From: DHVE2 group archaeon
GTDB lineage: Archaea; Thermoplasmatota; Thermoplasmata; Thermoplasmatales; Aciduliprofundaceae
Reading direction: 5' to 3'
Assembly: GCA_027014065.1 (NCBI GenBank)
Contig: JALWEL010000201.1
Location: forward strand, 1-24,217
Length of the DNA stretch: 24,217 bases
A program made the translations under genes and the position numbers. The notes under the pieces were generated by a model. The model saw only the letters and a program-made list of their open reading frames with translations. It was not told where the DNA came from and searched no databases. The stretch's first letter is position 1; the number at the start of each line of letters is the position of its first letter. This document shows, piece after piece, positions 7,701 through 15,202 of the stretch.

Positions 7701-10118
7701 AGAGTTATGGTTTCGTTCTCCCAGGTGTTGAGCTCGGGTAAAACTACACTAGCCGTTTTCAAAGCACAGGGTGATGGAAAATGGGTATTTGCAACATCAG
7801 AGCAAACCGCAGCCATAGGAGATTACGTGGAAATAGGAATACCTCTAAATGATGTGGGGTTGAACATGGGTGAATTTGTCTATCTGGACGCTGTTACATC
7901 TGAGGAGAGAAGCGTTGTGGATATAGCGCCAAATTCCCCGGTAAAGCTTTTCATACCGTTTTTGGAAAAGAAAACTTACATTATGACGATTCACGATAAT
8001 TTGGGAGATGATAACGGGAACGGACATTATATATATCCCACCGCTGGAGACATGTGGCCCAACAAATGGCTGTTCGATATAACTGAACTTAGAATATTCA
8101 ACACCTCCTACGTGCTTGGATTCGAATTCCATTTTCGCTCCATGGGAAAGGTGGTAAATGGTAAGCCCATATGGAATCCGAAGTACCTGTTCTCGCAGCA
8201 GATGATAAACATATACATCGATGCGGATAGGAAAAAGGGGAGCGGAAACATAAACATGCTTGAGGGTGCTTACGCCCAAGTTAGAGATGATTTTGCATGG
8301 GAATACGCAATTTCGGCCAGAGGATGGGACGTGTACTTAGAAAAAAGCGATGGAACAATAGTGAGGAACGGAGTGAGCGCAATAGCGGATTTCAACGAAT
8401 CAACTAAGACATGGGACAATAACACGGTCACCGTTCGTATTTCTCTGTCTCTGATAGGCCATAATTTTAGGAAATACGGATACGTTATTGTGGTGGGTTC
8501 CCAGGATGAGTACGGTCCGGGCAAATGGAGGATAGTAAACAAAAATGTTGGTAGGTGGAACTTCGGAGGGGGCACCGACACGATTTACGATCCGGATATA
8601 ATCGACATGATCACCCCTGTGGAGGCGAATGAATCATGGATAGATTCACGAACTCAGCAGGAGATTTTAGGCTCGTATAACGTTGCGGAGAAAAAATTCG
8701 CCGTGGTTCCGGGTATAGTGCTACCCGCAGGTGGAAATGGCGAGGAAAACGAGACAAATGAAACTACGCCTATAAACAAAGGCGGTTTCCCCTCGGAAAT
8801 TTACATATCTTCAGGTCTAATAATCTTCGCGCTTCTACTTGTAAGCGTACATTTCCTTTGGATTCGTACCCCAAAAGATAAGAAAAAGAAAATCGCCAAA
8901 TACGGAAAAATTGGACTTGTGCTTTTCCTGATTGTCGGTTCCATCGCCCTTGTTCTATACTCTCCATCGTCATCTTCCCAGGAGGGTAAAAAAACCATAA
9001 CTGTGTGGTTCACGTACACACGCGGAAGCAAAGAGTACGACACGTTCATGCGGATGATAGAAGAGTATCAAAGAATGCACCCAGATATAGTGGTAAAAGC
9101 GGAGTGGCAGGAGTACAGCGCAGCGATAAACAAATTCATAACGCAGGCCAACGCTGGCAACCCGCCGGACGTGATTAGAATTCCCAATGATATGATAGGC
9201 GAAGTGGCAAAGATGGGTTTCTTAGAACCGTTGGACGATTACATGGATCCAACTCTCTGGCGCTCGTACCTGCCCGAATCTCTGGACGCTATGACGTACG
9301 ACGGCCATCTCTATGCCCTTCCTGCATCTTACGATTCCCTCCTCGTGATTTACAATCGAGATTTAGTTAAAGGAAATATAAGCAACACCTGGACTTTGGA
9401 TGATATGGTTTCCATCGCCGAAAATTCTTCGGCGGAATACGGACTTGTTTTTCCAACCACCTCTTCGTATTGGTGGTTCCCGTTCCAGTACGGGTTCGGT
9501 GGGGAAATATTTCACAAAGGAAAACCGGTGGTGAACGACAACGCCTCTATAGCTGCCACCAAATTTATTAAATCACTGATTTCGAAAGGGATCATGCCAA
9601 AAACGCCCGTGGATGAGCAGACAATGGTCACCTATTTCAACTCTGGAAAGGCGGCCATGATCATCGAAGGCCCGTGGAAGATAAGCGAAATCCAGCTCGC
9701 GGTGCCCAACTACGGACTCGCGGTGCTTCCCAAAGCGATTAGGCCGCTGGCCCCTCTTATAGGATATAAGGGATACGCCATCGCAAAGGACTCTCCAAAT
9801 AAAGCCCTTGCTTTCGATCTCATTAAGTTCCTCACATCAAAGGAAGTGGAGATGAATTTTGCGGTTAACGCTCATACTTCGCCCACCCGTTGGGATGTTT
9901 TAGAAGATCCAAAAGTGAAGAATGACCCCATAATAAATGTGCTTAAAGATCAAGCTGCCCGAGGGCAAACTTACCCCAACGTACCGGAGATGAGCATAGT
10001 TCAGGAGAAGGTCACCGAAGCATTGGGTAAAATTTACGAGACAGGCATGCCAGTGGAAGAAGCTCTGAACATCGCGCAGGAGCAGATTGAGGAGAAGATA
10101 AGGGAGGTGAACGAGTGA
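4758..10118 (+). CDS. Giant secreted GH57 amylopullulanase-like enzyme fused to a MalE-like solute-binding protein
   Basis: This is a 1786-residue chain. Order: signal peptide (1-22); CBM9/DOMON-like module (23-210); Ig-like domain (about 220-315); GH57 catalytic domain (about 318-865) with H326-M-H-Q-P, a nucleophile motif G-L-W-P-S-E600-E, V-A-L-D715-G-E-N-W as the acid/base motif, and a C-terminal W-M-D-G-N motif; a second CBM9-like module (about 880-1060); a glucodextranase-C-like domain (about 1072-1330); TM1 (about 1347-1369); a short lysine-rich loop; TM2 (about 1385-1403); then a family 1 solute-binding protein (about 1412-1786) beginning T-I-T-V-W. With a cleaved signal peptide, both the enzyme and the MalE part face outside, joined by a membrane hairpin. 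GH57 members of this type cut alpha-1,4/1,6-glucans. The normal separate malE is absent from the operon, so this domain probably serves the MalF-MalG permease encoded directly downstream. Its stop overlaps the next GTG. Exact substrate is inferred. Confidence 0.88.
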   Translation: MKWWVTALILLIIISGIPYTSAKTYHSIVCDGKLNDWSSDEYLGEDAYKEAYLTWNSTSLFFAWNGTAWDNEGDLFIYLNTSLGGSTASYSWNGISSHVLPFAADYFLAVEKGFDVHLYSWNSDWNEVSYTGKNYIGWSGNKTTEIELPLKDIGNPKAVDVLIFAQWESEDRVWAAFPTNNPAGNSPSVHFYSYYHFDLTSDVSPNDPSHIITTVNESNAPNLDIIHPMEGELINTTSYTIMARANDDTAVDDLKVQIDSSPPEEMYGLGNGTWKYQWGNYTKGNHLIKVYAYDVCGNVAIKEVNVTYEGGNGTNPNAINLAIIWHMHQPLYKDLSTGKYLAPWTRVHLVQEYVDHAFILKEHPDMKVTINFVPALLYQIEDVARGNLTYRDGKYVLENYTDPHLQLALKTLNGGVASLSQEERQKIETEFFWIADWVFHDKDPLNVYYASLANKVDKGKQLSDQEILDLEVSYFLLQISKPLIEGKYGKQYMDSKLWGMLNQSGGFSKSDLAYVIQKQFDIARIVLPTYRSIKNAEFTCSPYYHPIMPLLLMPGWVGQQSGIHVRKGVWYNDTMWQLEAGRDEFKKVFGYYPVGLWPSEEAVSQAVIKPVNQSGVKWMVSDTYVLDKSGYDVIDKGSDFIKNPDYMYQAYIAEDEKNHSSVYMVFRDRVLSDRIGFVYNRMSAEDAVKDFINYVERAATYFPDPQNHLVVVALDGENWMFMNNPSYEDNGRDFLNMLYEKVSEDPNIRPVTVNEFLEKHGATGKITHLATGSWMDGNLLTWEGEPDEDTAWNWLAEARRELVNYTKLHGNDSHAMVAWQSLYPAEGSDWFWWYGTDETTRDEPMFDHLFKTHLINVYRAIGENPPIYLTAEIKKPQNPDRIGGAFTPNVDGEMEKGWSKAFLYNDSDTNDSFGINQLYVTYDPQSLYFLIRLNSPAKNFINRDVDLSLYFSTPSPENMNLPDINYMPVYGTTALGFPVKYRVMVSFSQVLSSGKTTLAVFKAQGDGKWVFATSEQTAAIGDYVEIGIPLNDVGLNMGEFVYLDAVTSEERSVVDIAPNSPVKLFIPFLEKKTYIMTIHDNLGDDNGNGHYIYPTAGDMWPNKWLFDITELRIFNTSYVLGFEFHFRSMGKVVNGKPIWNPKYLFSQQMINIYIDADRKKGSGNINMLEGAYAQVRDDFAWEYAISARGWDVYLEKSDGTIVRNGVSAIADFNESTKTWDNNTVTVRISLSLIGHNFRKYGYVIVVGSQDEYGPGKWRIVNKNVGRWNFGGGTDTIYDPDIIDMITPVEANESWIDSRTQQEILGSYNVAEKKFAVVPGIVLPAGGNGEENETNETTPINKGGFPSEIYISSGLIIFALLLVSVHFLWIRTPKDKKKKIAKYGKIGLVLFLIVGSIALVLYSPSSSSQEGKKTITVWFTYTRGSKEYDTFMRMIEEYQRMHPDIVVKAEWQEYSAAINKFITQANAGNPPDVIRIPNDMIGEVAKMGFLEPLDDYMDPTLWRSYLPESLDAMTYDGHLYALPASYDSLLVIYNRDLVKGNISNTWTLDDMVSIAENSSAEYGLVFPTTSSYWWFPFQYGFGGEIFHKGKPVVNDNASIAATKFIKSLISKGIMPKTPVDEQTMVTYFNSGKAAMIIEGPWKISEIQLAVPNYGLAVLPKAIRPLAPLIGYKGYAIAKDSPNKALAFDLIKFLTSKEVEMNFAVNAHTSPTRWDVLEDPKVKNDPIINVLKDQAARGQTYPNVPEMSIVQEKVTEALGKIYETGMPVEEALNIAQEQIEEKIREVNE

Positions 10119-12985
10119 AACTCAAAATATTCGCGGTGCTTCTTCTCTTTGCATTGCTGCTCCCTGGGGTAATGGGTGAAGTGGTGGAAATTCATGCAAC
10201 ATCCGCCACGGTAGAGTGGAGCACAACGGGAGCGGGAAGGTACGATGTGTATTTGAAAAATTCCACTACCAATTTCTCTCTGTACGATTCCGTATGGGTG
10301 GGGAATGCCACGGGCTACGAGGTGAGATTCGTCGAGTATTTCTCAAACTCATGGCATTACGCCCGGTGGGAAGGCCGCAGGATAGTAGTTCCGAATAACG
10401 CAACTAAGATCCGCTACTCTCTGGGGGGATTGCAGGAGAACACAAAATATGAGGTGCGCATAGTTGCCAATGGCAAAATCGTTGAGGAAGATTCGTTCAC
10501 CACGCTCATAAGGGGAACCGAGGCAAAAAAGAATCCTACGGCAGTTTATCTGAGCATAGCGACCATCGCCGCCATTATGCTCGTAGCCCTCTTTCTCATC
10601 TCTCGAAAAGATCCTCGGGATGTCAGAAGTGCATATCTCTACATTCTTCCAGCTCTATTGGGTCTTGCATTGGTTAGCTTTTATCCCGTGATATACGGCT
10701 TTTACCTATCTTTCACGGATTACCGTATGGGGCATGATTTTTCGGCGCATTTCGTAGGATTGCAAAACTACGTTAACATATTCACCAACCCGGATTTCTA
10801 TTTAGTTCTGAACACAACGGTCATATGGACAATCGCAAATGTGTCAGCGCACGTGCTCATAGGCCTAGCCCTCGCTCTCGTTCTCCACGGGAAGAGGAGG
10901 GGAAAAAGTATATACAGAACCCTTCTTCTGCTGCCGTGGGCCATACCCGCATACATATCGATTTTAGTCTGGCGGGGAATGTTCGACGCGAACTATGGTC
11001 TGATAAATAGAGCTTTAGGTCTTGGAATAAATTGGCTCGGCGAATTTCCGTACGCGTTCATTGCAGTTCTCGTGACAAATATCTGGCTCGGCTTTCCATT
11101 CATGATGATGATGTTCTTAGGGGGATTGCAGGGAATACCGAAGGAATTGTACGAAGCCGCGGATATTGATGGATTCAACCGCTGGCAGAAATTCAGGCAC
11201 ATAACACTTCCAATGCTGAAGCCAGTGATAACCCCCGCCGTTCTGATGGGTTTCATATGGACGTTCAACATGTTCAACGTCATTTACCTCATGACTGGAG
11301 GCGGACCTCAGGCCGCTGGACGATTCTCCGCGGGACAGACTGATCTGCTTATCACCTTCGTGTACAACAAAGCATTTCGAGATTGGATGTTCGGGTACGC
11401 TGCCGCGTATTCCGTGGTGATTTTCCTCATAATAATGGCCTTCAGCGTCAGTTATTCGAAATTCACGGCATCAGTGAACAGCGAAATAAGAAGGGAAAGG
11501 AGATTTAAGTTCAACAAGAGAAATGCACTTAGCGTGGCTTTCTCTCTCTATGCGCTGGTATACGCCCTTTCCTTCGCGGGAGTAATTTCACTCCCCATAA
11601 AAGAGCCGGCCACCTACATTTTATTCTTCCTGTTCCTCATTGCAATATGGTTGGCCAAGAAGAATTACAGGGAAATCTATCTCTACATGATTTCAATCCT
11701 TTTTGTTGACTTCGCCCTCGCAGTTTATTACTGGCTCTTAACTGACATAAGGGCGTACGGGTTCTACGGTTTCAATATCCTATCATTATTGGACATATTC
11801 CTCCTGCTCTATTTCTTCACCTCAGATATCAAAGAGGAATTCGGGGAAAGGACGATCAAATTCGAAATACGAAGGGAGTTCATAAAGGCGGAGAATCCAT
11901 GGTACCCTATCATATTGGCGCTCATAGCAATTGCGTTCGCTGTAGCTTACGGAGGGATATACGGAATAATCCTCGCGGCCGCTTCTTTAATTTTCTTCGC
12001 TTATCTCTTTCTTCCCAGAGATGAATTGCCCATGCTTGCATCGGCCATTGCAGCGACTTCCAGCGTATTTTTCTCGGTATACTACGGAAATTTCATTCTA
12101 TCTGTTCCCCTTCTCATCTTCGTTCCATCGGCGCTTTTGGAAGAAAAGAAAGCGATGAAATACGTGGAGAACCTCGCCACATGGGGATTCCTGTACGGCA
12201 TGCTTTTCATAATAATTGTGCCGGTTTGGTACATGGTATGGATTTCTCTCAATCCAACCAACACCCTTTTCTCGCCGAATTTGTCTTTGCTTCCCGCCGG
12301 AGCCACGTTTAATAACTACATTTATGCGATTCAGAAAACTCCTTTTCTCCTCTGGCTTAGAAATAGCTTAATAGTTGCGGGGGGAACAACCATTCTGGGA
12401 ATCGTTTTAGCGGTAACCGCCGCATACGGTTATTCCCGATTTGATTTCCACGGGAAGAACGCGACGCTCATGCTCTTCCTCGTAGTCCAGATGTTCCCCG
12501 GGGTAATAGTGCTCATCCCATATTATTTGATAATGTACAATCTCGGCTTGGTGGATACTTTCATAGGGCTCATAATAGCATACGCGGTCACGGCGATTCC
12601 CCTCATCGTGTGGATGTCAAAGGGATTCTTCGACTCCATCCCGAAATCCATAGATGAGGCAGCCATGATCGACGGCTGCTCCCGCTTCTCTGCGTTCATG
12701 CGCGTTGTTCTTCCCCTCGCCACTCCGGGAATTTCCGTGGCCGCTCTATTCTCGTTCATAACCGCGTGGAACGAGTTCGTTCTCGCCTACACGTTCATGA
12801 GCGAAGACCATTACACTTTGCCAGTTGGGATTATGCAGTTCGTCGGATTAACGGGAACAACGAGCTCCCAATGGGGAGTGTTCGCTGCAGTGTCCATCAT
12901 GGTTTCCATACCTGTGGTGCTCGTATTCCTCTCCCTGCAGAGGTACCTCATATCTGGAATGACCTCAGGAAGTGTGAAAGGGTGA
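10115..12985 (+). CDS. MalF-MalG fused maltodextrin ABC permease with extracellular domain and extra membrane linker
   Basis: One 956-residue chain holds both permease halves of a carbohydrate (CUT1-type) ABC importer. Residues 1-21 form a signal peptide, about 22-130 a fibronectin-III-like outer domain, and a helix follows near 142-164. The MalF half spans about 170-465, with the ATPase-coupling EAA loop E347-A-A-x-x-x-G. About 469-676 is a linker with some eight hydrophobic segments that match neither permease half. The MalG half spans about 680-956, with a second EAA loop E848-A-A-x-x-x-G. An even helix count in the linker would keep both EAA loops in the cytosol for MalK, consistent with function. 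The start is GTG 10115, overlapping the previous stop (GTGA), with GGGAGGTGA at 10102-10110. Most organisms encode malF and malG separately. The substrate (maltodextrin) is inferred from the attached operon genes. Confidence 0.9.
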   Translation: MKLKIFAVLLLFALLLPGVMGEVVEIHATSATVEWSTTGAGRYDVYLKNSTTNFSLYDSVWVGNATGYEVRFVEYFSNSWHYARWEGRRIVVPNNATKIRYSLGGLQENTKYEVRIVANGKIVEEDSFTTLIRGTEAKKNPTAVYLSIATIAAIMLVALFLISRKDPRDVRSAYLYILPALLGLALVSFYPVIYGFYLSFTDYRMGHDFSAHFVGLQNYVNIFTNPDFYLVLNTTVIWTIANVSAHVLIGLALALVLHGKRRGKSIYRTLLLLPWAIPAYISILVWRGMFDANYGLINRALGLGINWLGEFPYAFIAVLVTNIWLGFPFMMMMFLGGLQGIPKELYEAADIDGFNRWQKFRHITLPMLKPVITPAVLMGFIWTFNMFNVIYLMTGGGPQAAGRFSAGQTDLLITFVYNKAFRDWMFGYAAAYSVVIFLIIMAFSVSYSKFTASVNSEIRRERRFKFNKRNALSVAFSLYALVYALSFAGVISLPIKEPATYILFFLFLIAIWLAKKNYREIYLYMISILFVDFALAVYYWLLTDIRAYGFYGFNILSLLDIFLLLYFFTSDIKEEFGERTIKFEIRREFIKAENPWYPIILALIAIAFAVAYGGIYGIILAAASLIFFAYLFLPRDELPMLASAIAATSSVFFSVYYGNFILSVPLLIFVPSALLEEKKAMKYVENLATWGFLYGMLFIIIVPVWYMVWISLNPTNTLFSPNLSLLPAGATFNNYIYAIQKTPFLLWLRNSLIVAGGTTILGIVLAVTAAYGYSRFDFHGKNATLMLFLVVQMFPGVIVLIPYYLIMYNLGLVDTFIGLIIAYAVTAIPLIVWMSKGFFDSIPKSIDEAAMIDGCSRFSAFMRVVLPLATPGISVAALFSFITAWNEFVLAYTFMSEDHYTLPVGIMQFVGLTGTTSSQWGVFAAVSIMVSIPVVLVFLSLQRYLISGMTSGSVKG

Positions 12986-12989
12986 TAGA

Positions 12990-14084
12990 ATGAGAGTGAA
13001 ATTTGAAAATGTGAGCAAAAAATTCGGAGAATTCGAAGCGGTCAAAGACCTTAATTTCGAAATAGAAGACGGTGAGTTTTTCGTCATACTGGGCCCATCT
13101 GGAAGCGGCAAGACAACGACTTTGAGGATGATCGCAGGTCTGGAGAAGCCAACATCGGGGAGGATTTACATAGGGGAAAGAGATGTCACGAACTTAGCTC
13201 CGAAGGACAGGAACATAGCGATGGTTTTCCAAAATTACGCGCTCTATCCGCACATGACTGTTTACGACAACATGGCCTTCGCTCTGAAATTAAAAAAGAG
13301 GGGATTCAGAGGAGTTTACACAAAGGACGAGATTGATGAAAGAGTACATAAAGCTGCTAAGATGCTTCACATCGAAGAGCAATTGGAGAAGAAGCCTGCG
13401 CAGCTGAGCGGTGGGCAAAGACAGCGCGTCGCTCTCGGAAGAGCTCTGGTAAGAAATCCCAGCGTTTTCCTGTTCGATGAGCCCCTGAGCAATTTAGACG
13501 CGAAATTACGAGCGGAGATGCGCGTGGAACTGAAGAGAATACATCAAGAACTGAAAGCGACGATGGTTTACGTGACTCATGACCAGTTAGAAGCCATGAC
13601 CTTAGGGGACAGAATAATGGTCTTAAATCGGGGGGAAATAATGCAGATGGACGAGCCAATGGCCATGTACCACAATCCGCGTAATCTCTTCGTTGCCACG
13701 TTCATAGGAAGTCCCGAGATGAATATAATGGATTGCGAAATAAAAGAGGATGTGCTGGATTTCGGCGATTTCACACTTAATCTTTCTGAAGAGCTTAAAG
13801 AAAAGTTAAAAGAGCATATGGGCTCCAGGGTCAAGTTTGGAATTCGCCCGGAGGATGTGATGGACTCACTGTTCGTGGAGAACAAGGAAGCACAGAGAAT
13901 TCGGGTGAAGGTGGACGTCATTGAGCCATTAGGCTCCGAGATACATGCACATTTGAAGATTGGGGAGCATGAAATATTGGCAAGATTTCCACCTGTTGTA
14001 AAGATAAACCCGGGGGAAGAGATGGACGTGGTTTTCAACATCAATAGGATTCACATATTTCGAGATGGGGAGGCGATACTATGA
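12990..14084 (+). CDS. malK: Maltodextrin ABC importer ATPase, MalK-like
   Basis: This 364-residue ATPase powers the fused permease from the cytosolic side. All motors are intact: Walker A G35-P-S-G-S-G-K41-T, a Q-loop in M-V-F-Q-N-Y, signature L139-S-G-G-Q, Walker B L-F-D163-E164-P, D-loop S-N-L-D-A, and switch H197 in Y-V-T-H-D. The C-terminal third (about 240-364) looks like the OB/TOBE regulatory domain of the MalK/MsmX type (G-I-R-P-E-D motif). Length is normal for the family. The start ATG lies 4 bases after the permease stop, with GGTGAT at 12981-12986. The stop overlaps the next ATG (ATGA at 14081-14084). MalK-type ATPases often serve several sugar importers. Here the linkage to a single-chain permease is clear. 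Confidence 0.95.
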   Translation: MRVKFENVSKKFGEFEAVKDLNFEIEDGEFFVILGPSGSGKTTTLRMIAGLEKPTSGRIYIGERDVTNLAPKDRNIAMVFQNYALYPHMTVYDNMAFALKLKKRGFRGVYTKDEIDERVHKAAKMLHIEEQLEKKPAQLSGGQRQRVALGRALVRNPSVFLFDEPLSNLDAKLRAEMRVELKRIHQELKATMVYVTHDQLEAMTLGDRIMVLNRGEIMQMDEPMAMYHNPRNLFVATFIGSPEMNIMDCEIKEDVLDFGDFTLNLSEELKEKLKEHMGSRVKFGIRPEDVMDSLFVENKEAQRIRVKVDVIEPLGSEIHAHLKIGEHEILARFPPVVKINPGEEMDVVFNINRIHIFRDGEAIL

Positions 14085-15202
14085 AGGTGACCATGATGAG
14101 TTTAGAATATCCGCCAAATGTTTACGGCGGGGTGGGAGTGCATATAAAAAATTTAGTGAAACATCTTTCCAAATATGTGGAAGTGGAGATAAGAACCCTC
14201 AATGCAAATAGGGAAAGCGATGTGAAAGAATACGAGCCTTGGGGAATTTTCGATGGAAAATACCAGTGGGATAAGGTATTGAGCACATTGTCCCTAAATC
14301 TTGCAATGGTTAGGGATCCTGTGGATGCGGATATAATTCACACACATACGTGGTATGCGAACTTAGCCGGCTTCATGGCGAAGAAGTTAAACGGAAATAA
14401 GTTGGTGAGCACAGTGCATAGCTTAGAGCCCCTGAGACCGTGGAAGAGGGAGCAGATAGGAAATGGGTACGAGCTGAGCGTCTGGATGGAGAAAACTGGG
14501 CTGGAGAATTCCGATAAGATTATAGCGGTCTCAAAGGGTATGAAGGAGGACATAATGCGAGTATACGATATTCCGGAAGAAAAGATAAATGTGATTTACA
14601 ACGGCATAGATGTGGAGAAATTCAAAAAAACTGAGAATAGAGCGGTTTTGGATGAATTAGGACTCGATGAGAATTACGTTTTATTCGTTGGGAGAATGAC
14701 GAGGCAAAAGGGCATAGACACGCTCATCGAAGCTTCGAAGTACATCGACGGAAAAATAGTTATCGTGACGGGCAAAGAGGATAGCAAAGAAACTTACGAG
14801 CACTACAGAAATCTTATAATGGGGGAGAAAAATATAATCTGGTTCCACCGCTATTTTTCCTTGGATTCCCTTGTTCAATTGTACTCCCATGCCGCGGTGT
14901 TCGTGACTCCGTCCATATACGAGCCCTTCGGCATAATTAACTTAGAAGCCATGGCATGCGGCACGCCCGTAGTTGCGTCTGCGGTTGGTGGAATAAAGGA
15001 GATCGTGCAGGACGGCGTGAACGGTTTCTTGGTTGAGCCCAAAAACGCGCAACAGCTGGCGGAGAAAGTTAACTTATTGCTAAAAGACGATGACCTACGA
15101 AAAGAAATGGGCAAAAACGGCAGAAGAAGGGCGGAAGAGTTCTCTTGGGAGCGCATCGCAAAGCAAACTTACGAGCTCTACTGGGGGCTTTTGAATGATT
15201 GA
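14081..15202 (+). CDS. GT4 glycosyltransferase, glycogen synthase / maltose-1-phosphate synthase-like
   Basis: This 373-residue cytosolic enzyme has the two-domain GT-B fold. The N-terminal loop Y15-G-G-V-G19 matches the sugar-nucleotide binding loop of glycogen-synthase-like enzymes, V-G-R-M-T-R-Q-K-G opens the donor-binding domain, and E281-x7-E289 (in E-P-F-G-I-I-N-L-E) is the GT4 donor signature. It most resembles the short 'corynebacterial-type' GlgA/GlgM group. Members of this group transfer glucose from ADP- or UDP-glucose either to glycogen or, as GlgM, to glucose 1-phosphate to make maltose 1-phosphate. The next gene, a maltokinase-like kinase, also points to maltose 1-phosphate. Start ATG 14081 has GGGGAGG at 14067-14073. 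Its end overlaps the next gene by 8 bases. The choice between glycogen and maltose-1-phosphate synthesis cannot be made from sequence alone. Confidence 0.8.
   Translation: MKVTMMSLEYPPNVYGGVGVHIKNLVKHLSKYVEVEIRTLNANRESDVKEYEPWGIFDGKYQWDKVLSTLSLNLAMVRDPVDADIIHTHTWYANLAGFMAKKLNGNKLVSTVHSLEPLRPWKREQIGNGYELSVWMEKTGLENSDKIIAVSKGMKEDIMRVYDIPEEKINVIYNGIDVEKFKKTENRAVLDELGLDENYVLFVGRMTRQKGIDTLIEASKYIDGKIVIVTGKEDSKETYEHYRNLIMGEKNIIWFHRYFSLDSLVQLYSHAAVFVTPSIYEPFGIINLEAMACGTPVVASAVGGIKEIVQDGVNGFLVEPKNAQQLAEKVNLLLKDDDLRKEMGKNGRRRAEEFSWERIAKQTYELYWGLLND

Noticed and set aside
8790..8990. Sequencing or assembly error as the cause of the GH57-MalE fusion
   Set aside because: It cannot be excluded without reads, but the frame is continuous, codon use stays normal, and the linker forms a sensible TM-lysine loop-TM hairpin with correct topology, so a real fusion is preferred.
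13577..14044. 155-codon open frame on the minus strand
   Set aside because: It is the shadow of malK, with serine-rich low-complexity translation typical of antisense of coding DNA.
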